64,000 nucleotides of DNA from contig CM055112.1 of the NCBI GenBank assembly GCA_029204225.1, positions 25,747,922-25,811,921 of the forward strand. Reading direction: 5' to 3'. Shown in pieces: positions 31,019-42,188 of the stretch. Within the stretch, counting starts at the first letter, position 1; every line of letters begins with the position of its first letter. This DNA is from Diphasiastrum complanatum (taxonomy: Eukaryota; Streptophyta; Lycopodiopsida; Lycopodiales; Lycopodiaceae). Made by a program: the position numbers and the translations under genes. Below the pieces are notes generated by a model. The model was not told the DNA's origin, did no database searches, and saw only the letters and a list, made by a program, of their open reading frames with translations.

Positions 31019-31971
31019 TTAATAATTTTCACACTCCTCCTTAGAATTTATGTTCCTATCAACATAGACTTCGAAATTAGACCAAGGTTTGACCTCATCT
31101 TCATAAATGTGTGCATGCCTCTTTGATAGCCAAGAAACCAAGTTCCCTCCAAAAAATATAGTATAAGCACTTAAAGATTTCCTATCCAACGTCTCCTGCA
31201 AAGTCTGAATCTGAAAAAGCAATCAAAGTCAGATCTTCTCCTTCGTAGAATAATCCATAATCCAAGGTAGAAGATATATACCTCAAAACTCTTTTAGCCA
31301 ACTTCAAATGATATAACTTTGGATCCCTCATGTGTTGACTTAGCTTAGGAACACAAAAGCTTAGATCAGGCCTAGTCACTGTTAACCAAATAAGTGAGCC
31401 AATAAGACTCCTATAAAGAGTGATGTCCTCAAAGGATTTTTCATCATATTTTATAGGAACTTTTATAGTGTGCTCCATAGGTATACGTATCTATGTCTTT
31501 ACAATTTATCATATGGAATTTTTTGAGCATGGAAAGTGCATATCCACTTTGGCTTATAAATGCATGACCTTCCCAAAAATCTATTTCAAGGCTTAGAATA
31601 TAGTGAAGAACTAAGTCCTGCATCTTAAACTCAGTAGCAAGTGCATGCTTAGTTTCTTCAACTAACTTCTCATTATTTTTACAAAGAATGATATCATCTA
31701 CATAGATGGGAAGTATAATTACAAAGTTATCCACAAACTTATAATATAGAGAAGGACCATATTCACTTACACAAAATCCAAGTGATATGAGATAGGAGTT
31801 GAGCCCTGCATACCAAGACCTTGGTGCCTGCTTCAGTCCATATAGACTTTTGAACAAAAGACAAACATTTGATTCATCACCTTCCTTCACAAAACCTGGA
31901 GGCTGCTCCATGTAAATCTCCTCCTCAAAGTAATCATTGAGAAATGCATTAGAAACATCAAGATGGAACAT
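31019..31971 (-). pseudogene. Copia reverse transcriptase and RNase H start, broken
   Basis: It reads in three frames. RT has VSNAFLNDYFEEEIYMEQPPGF, LYGLKQAPRSWY and the intact active-site phrase YVDDIIL. The connection region gives YRSLIGSLIWLTVTRPDLSF, with SDSDFAGD at the RNase H start and an RNase H-like VSWLSKR. Frameshifts lie near 31460 and 31200, and the C-terminus is eroded. The usual EAEY motif of copia RNase H is not intact. Confidence 0.85.
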
Positions 31972-32234
31972 ACTCCATTTGTGAAAACATGCAAGAGATA
32001 TTAGTATACCATCTTTGCAACTGGTGCAAAGGTGTCTTCATAATCAAGACCTTTGATTTGTGAATAGCCTTTGGCACAAAGTCTTTTTTTATACTTATTG
32101 ATAGATCCATCATGATTATACTTGATCCTGAATACTCACTTACATCCAATCACATGCATGTTGTTTGGTGGCTCCACAAGCTCCCATGTGTTGTTTGACA
32201 TCAAGGCTTCAAACTCTTGGGTCATTGCTTCAAC
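31972..32234 (-). pseudogene. Copia integrase-RT linker and RT N-terminus, eroded
   Basis: Minus-strand reading gives broken pieces of the RT N-terminal domain (e.g. KARLVAKG-like positions replaced by KKDFVPKA). There is no continuous frame. Confidence 0.5.
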
Positions 32235-33182
32235 TCACTCTTTGGATTGAAGTGCTTCTTGGACATCCTTAGGCTCTTTATCTGATATAAAAAGTGCATG
32301 ATAGGAAGTTTCACCTTCCACTTGTCTTCCTTCAGCATCATATGTGAGCCTGCTTGGCTCAGATCTTGCTCGTGTAGATCTTCTTGGTGTGATAGCTTCA
32401 ATTTGCTCTTCCTCAAGCCTCGGCCTCACCTCTTCTTGAACAGCATCAAGATTGATGATTGATCTTGCATGAGACTCCTTGACCTGTGCATCATCCAAGT
32501 TAAACTTCTGATCTTCATAGAAGATCACATCTCTACTAACAACATTCTTGTCAGTAGAGAGTAAATAAACTTTGTATGTTTTTTTGGTAGATGCATATCC
32601 TACAAAAATTTCTTTTACTGCACTAGGATCTTCCTTCTTCCTAGTTTCTAGAGGCACATGCACAAAGCATACATAGCCAAAAATCCTAAGATGATCTACC
32701 TTAGGCTTTTTCTTATACAACATCTCAAATGGTGTCTTTCCTCCTATTGCAAGATTTGAAAGCCTATTACAAAGATAGTTTGCACATGCAACTGCCTCTC
32801 CCCAAAATTCTTTAGGCAAAGAAGCTTCTAGCCTAATGGCTTCTGCACATTCACACAAAGTTCTATTTTTTCTCTCACCAACTCCATTTTGCTGAGGAGT
32901 ATATGAACAAGAAAATTCTCGTTGAATACCCTCTCTCTCACAAAAATCTTTAAACTTATTGGAAGTGTATTCTCCTCCACTATCACTTCTCAAAGCTTTC
33001 AACTTGAAAGGAAACTGCTTTTCTACATAAGCTTTGAAAGTAAGAAAAACATCATAAACCATGGCTTTTGAAGACAATATATAGATCCAAGAATATCTTG
33101 TATAATCATTTACAAAAGAGAAAAAGCAGTTTGTTTGACCATAGATTGCATGGCCTAGAAATGTCCCAATCTCTTGTGCCAT
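32235..33182 (-). pseudogene. Copia integrase, largely intact frame
   Basis: A 315-codon frame with FVNDYTRYSWIY, the second catalytic Asp in LRSDSGGEYTS and the Glu in QQNGVGERKNRT, then LWGEAV-type FWGEAVACANYL and the copia C-terminal GYVCFVHVP / VVSRDVIFYED motifs. The first catalytic Asp segment and the zinc finger lie just upstream across a break. The C-terminal TPRRSTRARSEPSRL is the usual basic linker before RT. Confidence 0.9.
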
Positions 33183-33208
33183 AGATCCTCATGTAGAACC
33201 TTTGTCTC

Positions 33209-33508
33209 TTAAGCAATATCCGAAATGTTAGCACTCTCCCAAGAATCTAGTTTGTACAACTTACCAATTCTAGATCCTCTAGCAATAACTTCATTTTCTC
33301 TTGAGGTTATACATTTGTCAACTTGAAACTTGACATCCAATCTACTATCAAACAACTGTCCTACACTAATGAGATTCTTAGTCAATCTAGGTACATACAG
33401 TACATCATGTAAGCAAAAAAAATTTGATGATGATGCATGCAGTGGAATACTGCCTATTTCTTCAATCCTACACTCTACATCATTAGCAGTATAGATTGAT
33501 TTTTGCAC
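33209..33508 (-). pseudogene. Copia protease end and gag-pre-integrase region
   Basis: It reads IGSIPLHASSSN, LHDVLYVPRLTKNLISVGQL, the conserved stretch after the protease active site. The DSGAS active-site segment itself is missing between this frame and gag, so the protease is dead. Confidence 0.82.
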
Positions 33509-33693
33509 CTAGATATGGCGTGAGATTAGTGAAAGAATTTCTAGAACTAGACATGTGGGAACCAGCCCCACTATTTATCCATCAGACTTTTTCATTCTTA
33601 AAAGGAAAAGATGAAAAAGTAGACATCATTAATGAATCCTCTCTTTCACTCTCTACACCCTCACACTCATCCTCATTAGTAAGGTTAGCTTGC

Positions 33694-34430
33694 TTAGATT
33701 GGTTCTTCTTCTTGAAACAATTTCATCTTGCCACAGAAAAAACACTTGATCTTTGACAGCTTCTTCTTGCCACTTGATGTTGCAGCTTGTGAGGACTGAT
33801 CCTCACCACCTTCTTTGGCTTTGTCCTTCTTGAAGTGTTGCTGTCCTTTGCCCTTGCCTCTCGACTTGTCTCTGATGAAGAGTGCTTTGTCATCTCCACC
33901 ATCTTTCAATGAAAGTTTGTTGATCCTCAACATCTTGTTCTCTTGTCTGCTTTCTTCAGCAATGAGAACACCTTGCAGTGTCTCCAAGGATGGAAGATCC
34001 TCTCTGACAGCATAAGTCTGCACAATATTGTCATACTCATTTCTAAGTCCATTTAGGACTACTTGAACAAGTTCAGTGTTCTTAAGAGCATCACTAATAC
34101 CAGGTAACTCTTGATGAAGATCCTTAACTCTCATGACATATGATGAAGCACTCTCATCTACTCTCTGATAACTTAGAATATTTGATTTCTAAGTGTAAGC
34201 AATCTAGAAGTATTCTTGATTTCATAGATTGTTTTTAGAGTATCCCAAGCTTCCTTGGCAGTGGTGCATGTACTGATCTCTCTAAACACTTCATTGGTAA
34301 CATCATTTTTATAAAATGAAGGGCTATTCTGGTTCTTTTATGAAATGCTGTAGTTTCATTAGGTGCAGCAGGTTCTTCTTCAGCTCCACTCACAATATCC
34401 ATTACATCCTATAGAATCAATAATGATTCC
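33694..34430 (-). pseudogene. Copia gag (UBN2-type), broken
   Basis: The frame 34134-33694 contains MRVKDLHQELPGISDAL, LVQVVLNGLRNEYDN and a knuckle start KCFFCGK that is truncated before its His/Cys. Upstream minus-strand sequence to about 34430 continues the gag N-terminal half in other frames. A similar gag is found on the plus strand at 51571-52140. Confidence 0.8.
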
Positions 34431-34513
34431 ATCGGCGCGAAGCCAATAAAAGTCCCCAATAATTGCATATTGCAGGTGTCATGGGACCGCCACCAGTTTT
34501 GGTGGGGGATACT

Positions 34514-35008
34514 GTTGGAGGGTTTGCGGATCCCAAGGCAACCCCAACCCTAGTTAATAAGTGAGAGGAATTTGGCACCCTGTGTGTGTAAGTCCAACCC
34601 GATGATCACATAGTTATTTGATTGATTAGTTAAAAGTTAATAAAGGACTTTAGGCCTTTTTGCGGGACTTTTAATGTCGCAGAGCCTAAATGTCAAGTTA
34701 GTGAATAAATTTGGGTTTCCCTCCAATTTTGATGGTTCCCACACTTTTTTAAATTTGAATAAAAAGAGAGGCAAGACTGGACCAATAGGATTCAGAGGCC
34801 AGGGTCCTCCTCTCTACTATAAGAAGGGACCAACTCGAGTTGCTCCTCATGTTCATTTCATCATTTCAATAAAGCAGATTGGTTCTCTTCAGAAATGGAT
34901 TGATGAATGTCTTTGTTTTTCTTCTTCCCTTCTCCATCTCTCATGCTTTCTTTGGATTTTGCTAATTATTGGATCTGAATGTTATTAGGATTGAGTGTTA
35001 TTATACTT

Positions 35009-35054
<46 letters not shown>

Positions 35055-35274
35055 AGCTATCTTTGTTGTGGATCGTAGTGTTAATGGATCTTAGTGTTAA
35101 TGAGTAGGGTTAATAGATGTAGAGTTAGATTTAGATCTTCCATTCATACTGAAATCTGAACTAAACTATCGCTCTCATGGGAACAAACCTACACATGACA
35201 ACTAACTTCATCTCTATGATGCTAGATTGACTAGATCTTGGATTCAGATTAGGCAAGGAAAGAAACCCACTACA
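34514..35274 (+). repeat. Gypsy LTR (copy 2)
   Basis: 761 bp from TGTTGGAGGGTTTGCGG to ..CCCACTACA, homologous to 17505-18276. It could be the 3' LTR of that element (17.8 kb apart with nested insertions) or a solo LTR. The flanking five bases do not match (gatac vs acctt; cacca left of copy 1), so no target duplication supports either case. It contains a perfect (GA)n at 35013-35052. Confidence 0.8.
35013..35052. repeat. (GA)n inside the gypsy LTR
   Basis: A perfect 40-bp GA tract. The corresponding place in LTR copy 1 (about 18038-18064) is a short imperfect purine run. Confidence 0.9.
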
Positions 35275-35958
35275 ACCTTCTTTGTTGCCTTTAGTCTAAG
35301 GCACTTTCGTCTTCTTCGTTGCCTATCTAAGGCACCTTCGGCTTTTTCGCCTTTTTTGCCTTCTTCGTTGTCTTCAGTCTAAAGGCGCCTTTGTGATATA
35401 CATACCTTAAGTCTAAGGGCACCTTCAGGATTTGCATACCTTCAGTCTAAGGGCACATTCGGGATTTTTGCGTTTTTGCTACATTGGCAGACCGACGTCG
35501 CCAATTTATCATCAACCCTAAAACAGCTAGAGAAACAAATATCCTAAGGGTGATTACCAACTTTGTACAAATGCAAAACTGGAGTAAATGGTAGTTAAGG
35601 CATAAGATATTTTTCTTCGACACCTGTAAATATATATACTAGCTGAATCAAGCTTTATAAGTGTTAATTGAATTTCTCTTTCAATTAGAGTCATCTGTAG
35701 CTAGTGTTATCACGCTTAGCAAGCTGAAGTTATTAATTCAAGCTATTGTACTCATTGTTGATATTTATCAAAGTGCATTTTTTGTCTCACTACTACGTTG
35801 TTCATTTGTGCAATCTGTATGAATCATTCTACTTGAATATTTCTGCTGCTAACTGTTGCATTCCCGTTCCTACACACCGCGCTCAAATCCTCGAACTAAG
35901 TCAGAGTCATGTGCGTTCATGCATTTGCTAGGTCAAAAACAAAGTAAGTTTGGTATGC
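35275..35958. other. Diverged CTAAGGCACC repeats, then plain DNA
   Basis: 35276-35470 carries repeated phrases such as tagtctaag(g)gcaccttc and accttcagtctaagggcac. Related phrases appear inverted at 43580-43840 inside a copia LTR, so this may be a piece of the same LTR. 35500-35958 has nothing recognisable. Confidence 0.45.
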
Positions 35959-37820
35959 TCAGTGACTTGCCATTATGTGTACTAGTTGTCTATCTAGTGA
36001 GATCTTGATTAAATGGTAATGCACCTTCTCCATAAAGTCGAGGCGTGCAGTATTAAAGTCCAAATTATGTGGCAGAAAACAACGATGGGCTTCGGCAATC
36101 CACTTGGAGGTTGTCCATGATGTGAAGCGTGATTCCCAAGAGCCTCCCATCATTGTCGCACGAAAATATAAACGAGCAACCGACAGCTGATCTTTGATTT
36201 GCTCTGAGGCCATCGGCTTATTTGGATCGAATGCCAGAGGAGGGAGACAATCGTCCCATCGGGTTGCCACTGACACCAAAAGAGTTAGATCTTTAGCAAA
36301 CATTGCTGATTGTCTCACCGTTGGATCTAAAGAGTGGACATATTCTCTCTGATAGGCTTGTAAGGCACAGTGGAAATCCACTGAGATTGTCCAACTGTAG
36401 GGCTGATGGATGATTGGCCAATTGGACGTATGGATGGCGATCTTGTCCATAGCCAACCCCAAATCTTTCCATTTATTTCTTCGCGACATTGGCACGTAAT
36501 AGGGATCTACCCGCAATTGGCGAGGGCTGGCGACGTAACTCCTAATTGATGCCAGAGTTTTTTCAAAAACAGTGATTCTCCATGTCGGCTGCTCTCCCAA
36601 TGTAGGTATTTTATCCAACTCTTTGTCGGCCTCTATCTTAGAGGTCTTAAACTTCAAAACCCATCCACCACACGAGGACTCATGCGGATGTTGCTTTAAG
36701 AAGGTCTGGATCTGGTCCTCGATGCTGATGGGCCTTCTGAATAGAGGTGTGGTCCATGATGAGGATGGACCTGCTTGTACTACCGGTAAGATTGACGGTG
36801 GTTCGGCGATATCTGGAGCTCCCCCCTGGTCCATGCTCGAATCTACCCATGTACCCATTGGTACAGCTTCTTGGCGCGGAGGGGAGAATTGCGGCATGAC
36901 CGGTACGGGGATTTGCGATCCGGCTTCCAACACTTGAGCTGCTGCTTTTTCATAGGCGGTGATGGTCTCCTTAGCCTTTTCCAACTCGGTTGAAACTGCT
37001 CCTTTGAACCTATCAAAGCGGCCTTGAAATCCCTGAAGGGCCACTTTGTATGTCTCCACTTTCTTGAACAAATACGCAATCTCCGTCGGTGTGACCGATG
37101 ATCTGGTATTTGTGTTTGAAGATACGCATCACGTTCAAGGGTGGTCGCATCCAATTCACCTTGAAGCCACGTGCGATCTTGTTCGGCCATCTGTAATTGA
37201 CCCTTCAGCAGCTGCACATGTTGCTTTGCATCCTGCATGGCCTTATCCACCTGATCATGTGTGGTTGTCAGGGCGTTTTGCAAGGAGTTGATCTATTCTT
37301 CCAAGCGATCAGCTTGTTGCTGGGCCAACTGCGTTTCGGCTTCAGCCTTGTCTTCATGTTGTTTGGCAATCTTTAACTCTCGATCGAGCTGGACAAGTTT
37401 CTGGCTGATCAGAGTGTTTTTGGACCCCATCTCAGAGATTCTCTGCTCCATTTCCTTCTTCTTATCCAGCATAGACTGGATCACTTGTGCAAGGCTTGAA
37501 ACCAAACCTAGAGCATCACCAAAATCGACGGTCGTGGAGGCGGCAGCAGCAGGAGGACCTGATGGTACTGTCCTTGGTAGGCGTGGAATAGATGTCACTA
37601 GTTCTTCTTATTCAAAAATGTCCTCCTCTTCAAATTCCTCAGGCACTGTGGCGTCGAACTGTTTCAGTGATTTCACAGCCTTGTCAACCCAAAGTGTGGC
37701 TGGGCTATCTTCCGTGTGAGGTGGCTGGCTGACACCTTCAACACCAACAGTAGATTCATGGATATGTCCGAATCCTCTTCCAGAAAATTGGAGTTTAAAG
37801 GGTGCAGGGCTCTGGGACAT
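35959..37820 (-). pseudogene. Long antisense ORF of an LTR element (unrecognised)
   Basis: The minus-strand frames 37820-37608, 37598-37293 and 37283-onward are in one phase, separated only by a TAA (37608-37610) and a TAG (37293-37295). A frameshift near 37090 leads into the 370-codon frame 37071-35959. The original product was about 620 residues: an acidic N-terminus (EEFEEEDIFE), a coiled coil (about 37490-37130; heptad-like KKKEMEQRISEMGSK, AETQLAQQQADRLEE), a Pro-rich hinge, and a helical C-terminal region with many Trp (TWRITVFEKTLASIRSYV, MGGSWESRFTSWTTSKW). It is opposite to the adjacent plus-strand purine tract and LTR at 38597, an arrangement known from Tat-lineage gypsy elements with antisense ORFs. 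The family is not recognised. Confidence 0.55.
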
Positions 37821-37911
37821 TTCAAAAATTTCAGTGCCCCAAGGGGGTCGGAATTATCAAACATATCCATAAAGAACTATGCGTTTGGTGAGGTGGCTTC
37901 GGTGTGTGGGG

Positions 37912-38187
37912 GTCAACATTGTCTGCAGTTTCTACGTCAAAGGTGAATCCAAGTGTCGATGCAGAGTTCAAGGAGTCAACATTGTCTGCAGTTTCTACGT
38001 CAAAGGTGAATCCAAGTGCCGATGCAGAGCTCAAGGAGCTCAACTTGTGTGACCAAACGAAAGCCCATCTCTTTAATGAAGGACAACCATCAGTGACAAA
38101 CCAGCTGATACGAGGTCAAATGGAGCCAACATTGCCTGTAGCTTCTACATCATAGGTGGATCCAAGTGTCGATGCAGAGCTCAAGGA
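37912..38187. repeat. 63-bp coding minisatellite
   Basis: Two nearly identical 63-bp units (37912-37974, 37975-38037) and a diverged third (38125-38187). On the minus strand each is 21 codons with the phrase LGFTFDVETADNVD. Confidence 0.85.
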
Positions 38188-38596
38188 GCTCAACTTGGAC
38201 GACCAAACAAAAAACCTAGAGTCCTAGGAGACTCATCCAGACGTACAACAAAAACGACATATCTGAGGCTTAAGAGAGCTATAAGTACCTTTTTCTTTCA
38301 TGTTAGTAAAGTAAGCCGTCTTTTTTTTCATCAAAGGGGTGAGCTTCAGTCTAATATCTAAATGCAGCAACTTTACACAGGTTTTACGTAAGTGAACTAG
38401 ATCCACACTTTTCCTGTGCTGGGTGCAAAAACAATGTTTTACTTCCCTTTACAGTTGGTCTCCTTTGGCCGGTGAATCAAGCCCGTGCCCTTGTATATGT
38501 GAATAAATTTTGGCCTGTGAATTAAGCCCGTGTCATGTGTCTTAGGTTCTAGTTTGGCCCTAATGAGGACATCAGCTTTCTCAAACGAGGGGAGGA
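38188..38596 (+). other. 3' internal end and polypurine tract of an LTR element
   Basis: Plus-strand reading just before the LTR gives NEDISFLKRGEDVV, a typical gypsy polyprotein-end phrase. The purine tract gaggggagga (38587-38596) abuts the LTR. The rest is non-coding. Confidence 0.5.
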
Positions 38597-39400
38597 TGTT
38601 GTAAAGCTAACTCAGGTGCACCCAGCGTGCCCTATAAGACTCTAAGGGGTGATGCTCCCTAAGGTCCCAGAGCAAGTTAGAACGTCAAGGATTGAGCCTC
38701 CGACCTGTGGTGAGCCAGTCAAGTAGTCACAAGTCATGAGCTAGCTTTGGAGCTCGAGTCATGGCCTAGTCAGGAAGCAACTTGATTTTGCCGCCAAGAC
38801 GGCTTCCGGGACCCATGTCCAGGAGCCAGACTGATTCTGCCAACCTTGCCAGGCTTAATCAGCAAAATAAAAACTAAGTCCTAAAAAGCGTGCTTTACCA
38901 GAAAGCACTATATTCCAGGACAGAGGGGGTGCGCCGAATCACACCAGAACTATAGGGGGAGTTCGGCAGACAAAAACTTGGGCAGCTCAACCAGTGCCAG
39001 GAATCCAGTCGCCAGGTCTCATCTCCCTCTACCAGCACGAGCCAGTCACAATGCCCAGCATGTGTTGGTGGCCCCGAGACCGGTCAGTCTATATATGAAT
39101 GTAACCTCTTCCAAATTTAATAAAGTTGATCTTTGGGGATGATTACCATTTTGGTTTCGCCTCCGAGATTGGTCCAAGTGGAAGGACCCTTACTACAACA
39201 TTTTTGCGTCGCCGGTGTCCAAGGGTCCACGCCATCGACGTGTGGCTCACCACTATGCCAATTGGTCAGTTTGGCAACCACTATGCCTTGGGTTTCATGT
39301 GTGGCTTGTCTTTGCCTTTGGTTACCTTTTGGGGACGAATTTTGAGTTGGCTTTTGGGTTGGTTGGGATTCCAATTTTCTTAAGTCTGAATGGTTAAGCT
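38597..39400 (+). repeat. 3' LTR related to the LARD-like element
   Basis: It begins TGTTGTAAAGCTAAC after a purine tract. Landmarks GCCGAATCACACC (about 38931), GCCCCGAGACC and AATAAAG (about 39120) occur at nearly the same distances from the LTR start as in the LARD LTR. The right end was not located (later than about 39400). Confidence 0.6.
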
Positions 39401-39770
39401 TGTTACGTTTCTAAGTTGGTTGTTACGTAAGTGCATGATGGATGAATGTCTAACTTAAGCACATGTTGGGGAAACCGCTCAAGTCTCAGCGCCCTTTGAG
39501 GCGTCGGCGCAACAACAGTCTGAGAGCTTGGAGAAGGTTTTTGGTACTGAATACGCTAAATCTGACCAAAACAGTGATCTTCTAAGTCTTTTTCCATCAG
39601 AAAATTATTGTTCATCCTTTTCTTATGCTGATGACTTTTTGACTTTTGCTCATCAGTCTTTTCTTAATTTAATAAAAAAAAATTTAACTGTCTTGTTCCA
39701 AAAAACCCAACAAATTAAGTACTGAAAAACAAAAAATTGAAAAACAAATAAAATTAAAAAACAAATGAGA
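39401..39770. other. Junction between LTR and minus-strand gypsy
   Basis: T/A-rich with no gene. The right part is probably the 3' untranslated region of the minus-strand gypsy. Confidence 0.4.
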
Positions 39771-40677
39771 TCAGACTTGCTGAACTGGCAGAGCAGGCTG
39801 CCAAAACTTGCGTAAGCGGCTGCCATTCACCGGAGTATCAAATCGTTTTCTATCCAAGTGGTCAAGAATTATCCCGCCATAGTTCAAGATTTCCTTCACT
39901 TTATACGAGCCTTCCCCGGTAAACTTCAACTTGCCCTTGATCAGCTTGGTTTTGTACATTAATACAAGATCTCCTGCTTTCAAATCTTTTTTGTGCAATC
40001 GGCGATCGTGCCATGCCTTGCGGCGGGCTTTCTCTGCTGCTAAGGCATGAACTACCATCAATCATGTTTCATAATTTGTGCAACGCTTCATGACGGAGTT
40101 GTAAAGACGTATTATCATTTAATCGTTCGGTGGCCGCTATGCGTAAAGATGGGATTAAAAATTCAATCGACATGACAACATCTTGACCATAAACCAGTTG
40201 AAAAGGTGTTTGATTTGTACTATTTTTGTAAGCGATTCTGAATGCCCATAATGCTGCATACAGTTTATGTTCCCAATCAGACCGACTCGCTTCAACTGTC
40301 TTTGTCATAATGGTGCAGAGAATCTTATTGGAAGATTCAGCTTGGCCATTCCCTCTGGTATAGTAGAGAGTACTAAATCTGTGTATAACAAAAAAATCTT
40401 CCAGTAAACACTTTATTGTTTGATTAACAAAGTGTGTACCCCGGTCACTGACAATCTCGATCAGACATCCAAATCTGATTATAATATTTTCATATAGAAA
40501 CTTGGCCGTAGATTTCGCATCAGCAACTTTGACAGCTTTGGCTTCAACCCACTTGGTCATGTAATCAATTGCTACGATAATGTATCGGGCCTGAGATTCT
40601 TGCGCGGCAAGGTGAATAGGTCCAACATAATCCAGTCCCCATTTTTCAAACAGTGCTTGCGATAAAACCGGATGCAA
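39771..40677 (-). pseudogene. Gypsy integrase with intact DDE, C-terminal frame break
   Basis: 40677-40069 encodes the catalytic core: the first Asp in WGLDYVGPIH, the second in VSDRGTHF and the Glu in GNGQAESSNK, all present. After a stop the same protein continues at 40061-39771 with AGDLVLMYKTK, FTGEGSYKVKEIL and a GSRLRKFW end (GPY/F-like region). The distance and order fit Athila/Tat-type integrases. No chromodomain is present. Confidence 0.88.
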
Positions 40678-40850
40678 GGGTTCATAGTTCTGTTGAGTAG
40701 GTCGTCGTGCTCGCTAGAAACATCACATGTCTGAATAAAATTTTCTGTGTCCTTGTAAAGCGTAGGCCACCAACAACCTGATTGTAAAAGTTTTCGAACA
40801 ATAATATCTGTAGAGAAGTGTCCTCCACTCATGCCATCATGTGAAAACAT
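40678..40850 (-). pseudogene. Gypsy integrase zinc-binding module
   Basis: It reads HDGMSGGHFSTDIIVRKLLQ and CWWPTLYKDTENFIQTCDV. The His residues and one Cys are visible. The second Cys of the final CxxC is lost and a frameshift near 40715 links it to the core (RRPTQQNYEPLHP in the other frame). Confidence 0.78.
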
Positions 40851-40886
40851 GATTAAATCTGGTACTTCATGCGGTAAAACACACTT

Positions 40887-41303
40887 TCATAAAATATTAT
40901 CTGATTCACGATGATACAATTGTCCTGCAATTAATTGATAAGGTTGAGCCTTATGAATCAATTGTCTCTTCTGTACTTTTGTCAGGGAGTCATTTGGTTG
41001 TCCTAGCATTAGGTACTCAACAATATTTGATGCCCACTCAGGTACTGCTTCAACATAGAATAACACAGCATCTAGCAATTCATCATCCACTTCAGTGTTA
41101 ACTGGTGCGGATTCAATTCGCGAAACGTGATCGGCTAAATAATGTTGTTTCTCCTTTCGAACTACAATTTGAAATTCAAATTTAGTCAATAACAATAACC
41201 ATCTTGCAATACATCCAGTATTGCACGTCTTGTTTACCAAGTAAAGTAACGGTTTAGGGTTTAGGTATAAAATGCAAAGTGCGTTTCCATGAGGTAGCGA
41301 CAA
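40887..41303 (-). pseudogene. Gypsy RNase H C-terminal part
   Basis: It has RWLLLLTKFEFQIV and HYLADHVSRIE, the usual gypsy RNase H end (QHYLADxLSR), then a long linker into the integrase. The N-terminal RNase H half and all RT motifs (e.g. YxDD) are missing: the frame joins the pre-RT segment almost directly at about 41330. Confidence 0.82.
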
Positions 41304-41356
41304 AATTTTCGAAGCTACGTTAGGATTATAGCGATAGAACTTTGTAACCTTTGGAA

Positions 41357-41674
41357 CTACATCGTGACTCTAGGCATGGTATGTTCAATCACTGATGTCG
41401 GAATACCCTTCAAATCTTGATAAGTCCATGCAAAGCAATTTTGATACTTAATAAGTAACAAGCGGAGTGCTTGATATTGTTCAGGAGTAAGTTGTGATCC
41501 AACTTGTAAAATCTTTTCTAGTTCTCCTGGCTCGACAAGATTCATTGGCTGTATCTCAGCCGGGTCATCGTGAAATTCTTTAGATTCCGGCATGTGTTCT
41601 TCAGGTTCACGATGTGCTTTAGGTAACATGATAACCACATCATCCAGTGTATAACGTTTAAAATGCTCGGGCAT
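41357..41674 (-). pseudogene. Gypsy pre-RT segment
   Basis: It contains LTPEQYQALRLLLIKYQNCF, then AWTYQDLKGIP, the characteristic segment preceding RT in Athila/Tat-like polyproteins. It ends at the RT deletion. Confidence 0.8.
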
Positions 41675-42188
41675 ATCATGTTGGACTACATTTGCTTATT
41701 CTTTTTTGAAAGGACTTGTCTGGGATCTTCGTTTAGCCTTATTAGCAGGAATTGATCGTGGAGGTGATGACTTTCAAGATGATAAATCTTTCTTCAAAGG
41801 TGAAGACTTTCTAGATGATGATGTCTTACTAGAAATCTGACTTGAAGAATCATCCTCAACTTTTCCTTTGCCTTTATCCAATAGGTGGCACTTCCTTTGA
41901 ATCAATCTTCCAAGAGAGATTTTTCCATTTCAAGACCGTATAATATCCTGTCTTCCTTCAATATAACTGCTTTGGGCGGTTTGATTGTTGGTTCATCAGG
42001 AACATTTTCTCGATATCCCATCTGGACATACTGTTGTTGAATTATCCGAGGGTTGAAGTTGCAAAAAGCAATCTAACTAGATCTGTTAATCCATTATATT
42101 TGGGTAGATCCAAACGGGGTGCTCTTCTAACAATAATTGGATTGACTCCCTGTGGAGCACCTCCAGGAGCAACTCCAGGGGCAGCCAT
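41675..42188 (-). pseudogene. Gypsy gag start fused to polyprotein linker
   Basis: The ATG at 42188 opens MAAPGVAPGGAPQGVNPIIV and RRAPRLDLPKYNGLTD, as in the sister gag at 19647. After about 45 codons the sequence switches to a polyprotein-type linker (PKAVILKEDRILYGLEME). Most of gag and the protease are therefore deleted. Confidence 0.7.

Larger units (their letters stand above)
30940..34513 (-). mobile_element. Ty1/copia retrotransposon, minus strand, degenerate
   Basis: From right to left it reads gag, (deleted) protease, gag-pre-integrase, integrase, linker, reverse transcriptase, RNase H, purine tract and 3' LTR, the copia order. Its 5' LTR and gag N-terminus are cut by a gypsy LTR beginning at 34514. 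Stops and frameshifts separate the domains. Confidence 0.88.

Noticed and set aside
17505-35274. A single 17.8-kb gypsy element bounded by LTR copies 1 and 2
   Set aside because: Possible, but the flanking five bases differ and the LTRs have diverged noticeably, so the pair is not claimed as one element.
39117-39397. Overlapping ORFs on both strands (70-85 codons)
   Set aside because: They lie in the LTR starting at 38597, overlap in four frames and show no conserved motif.
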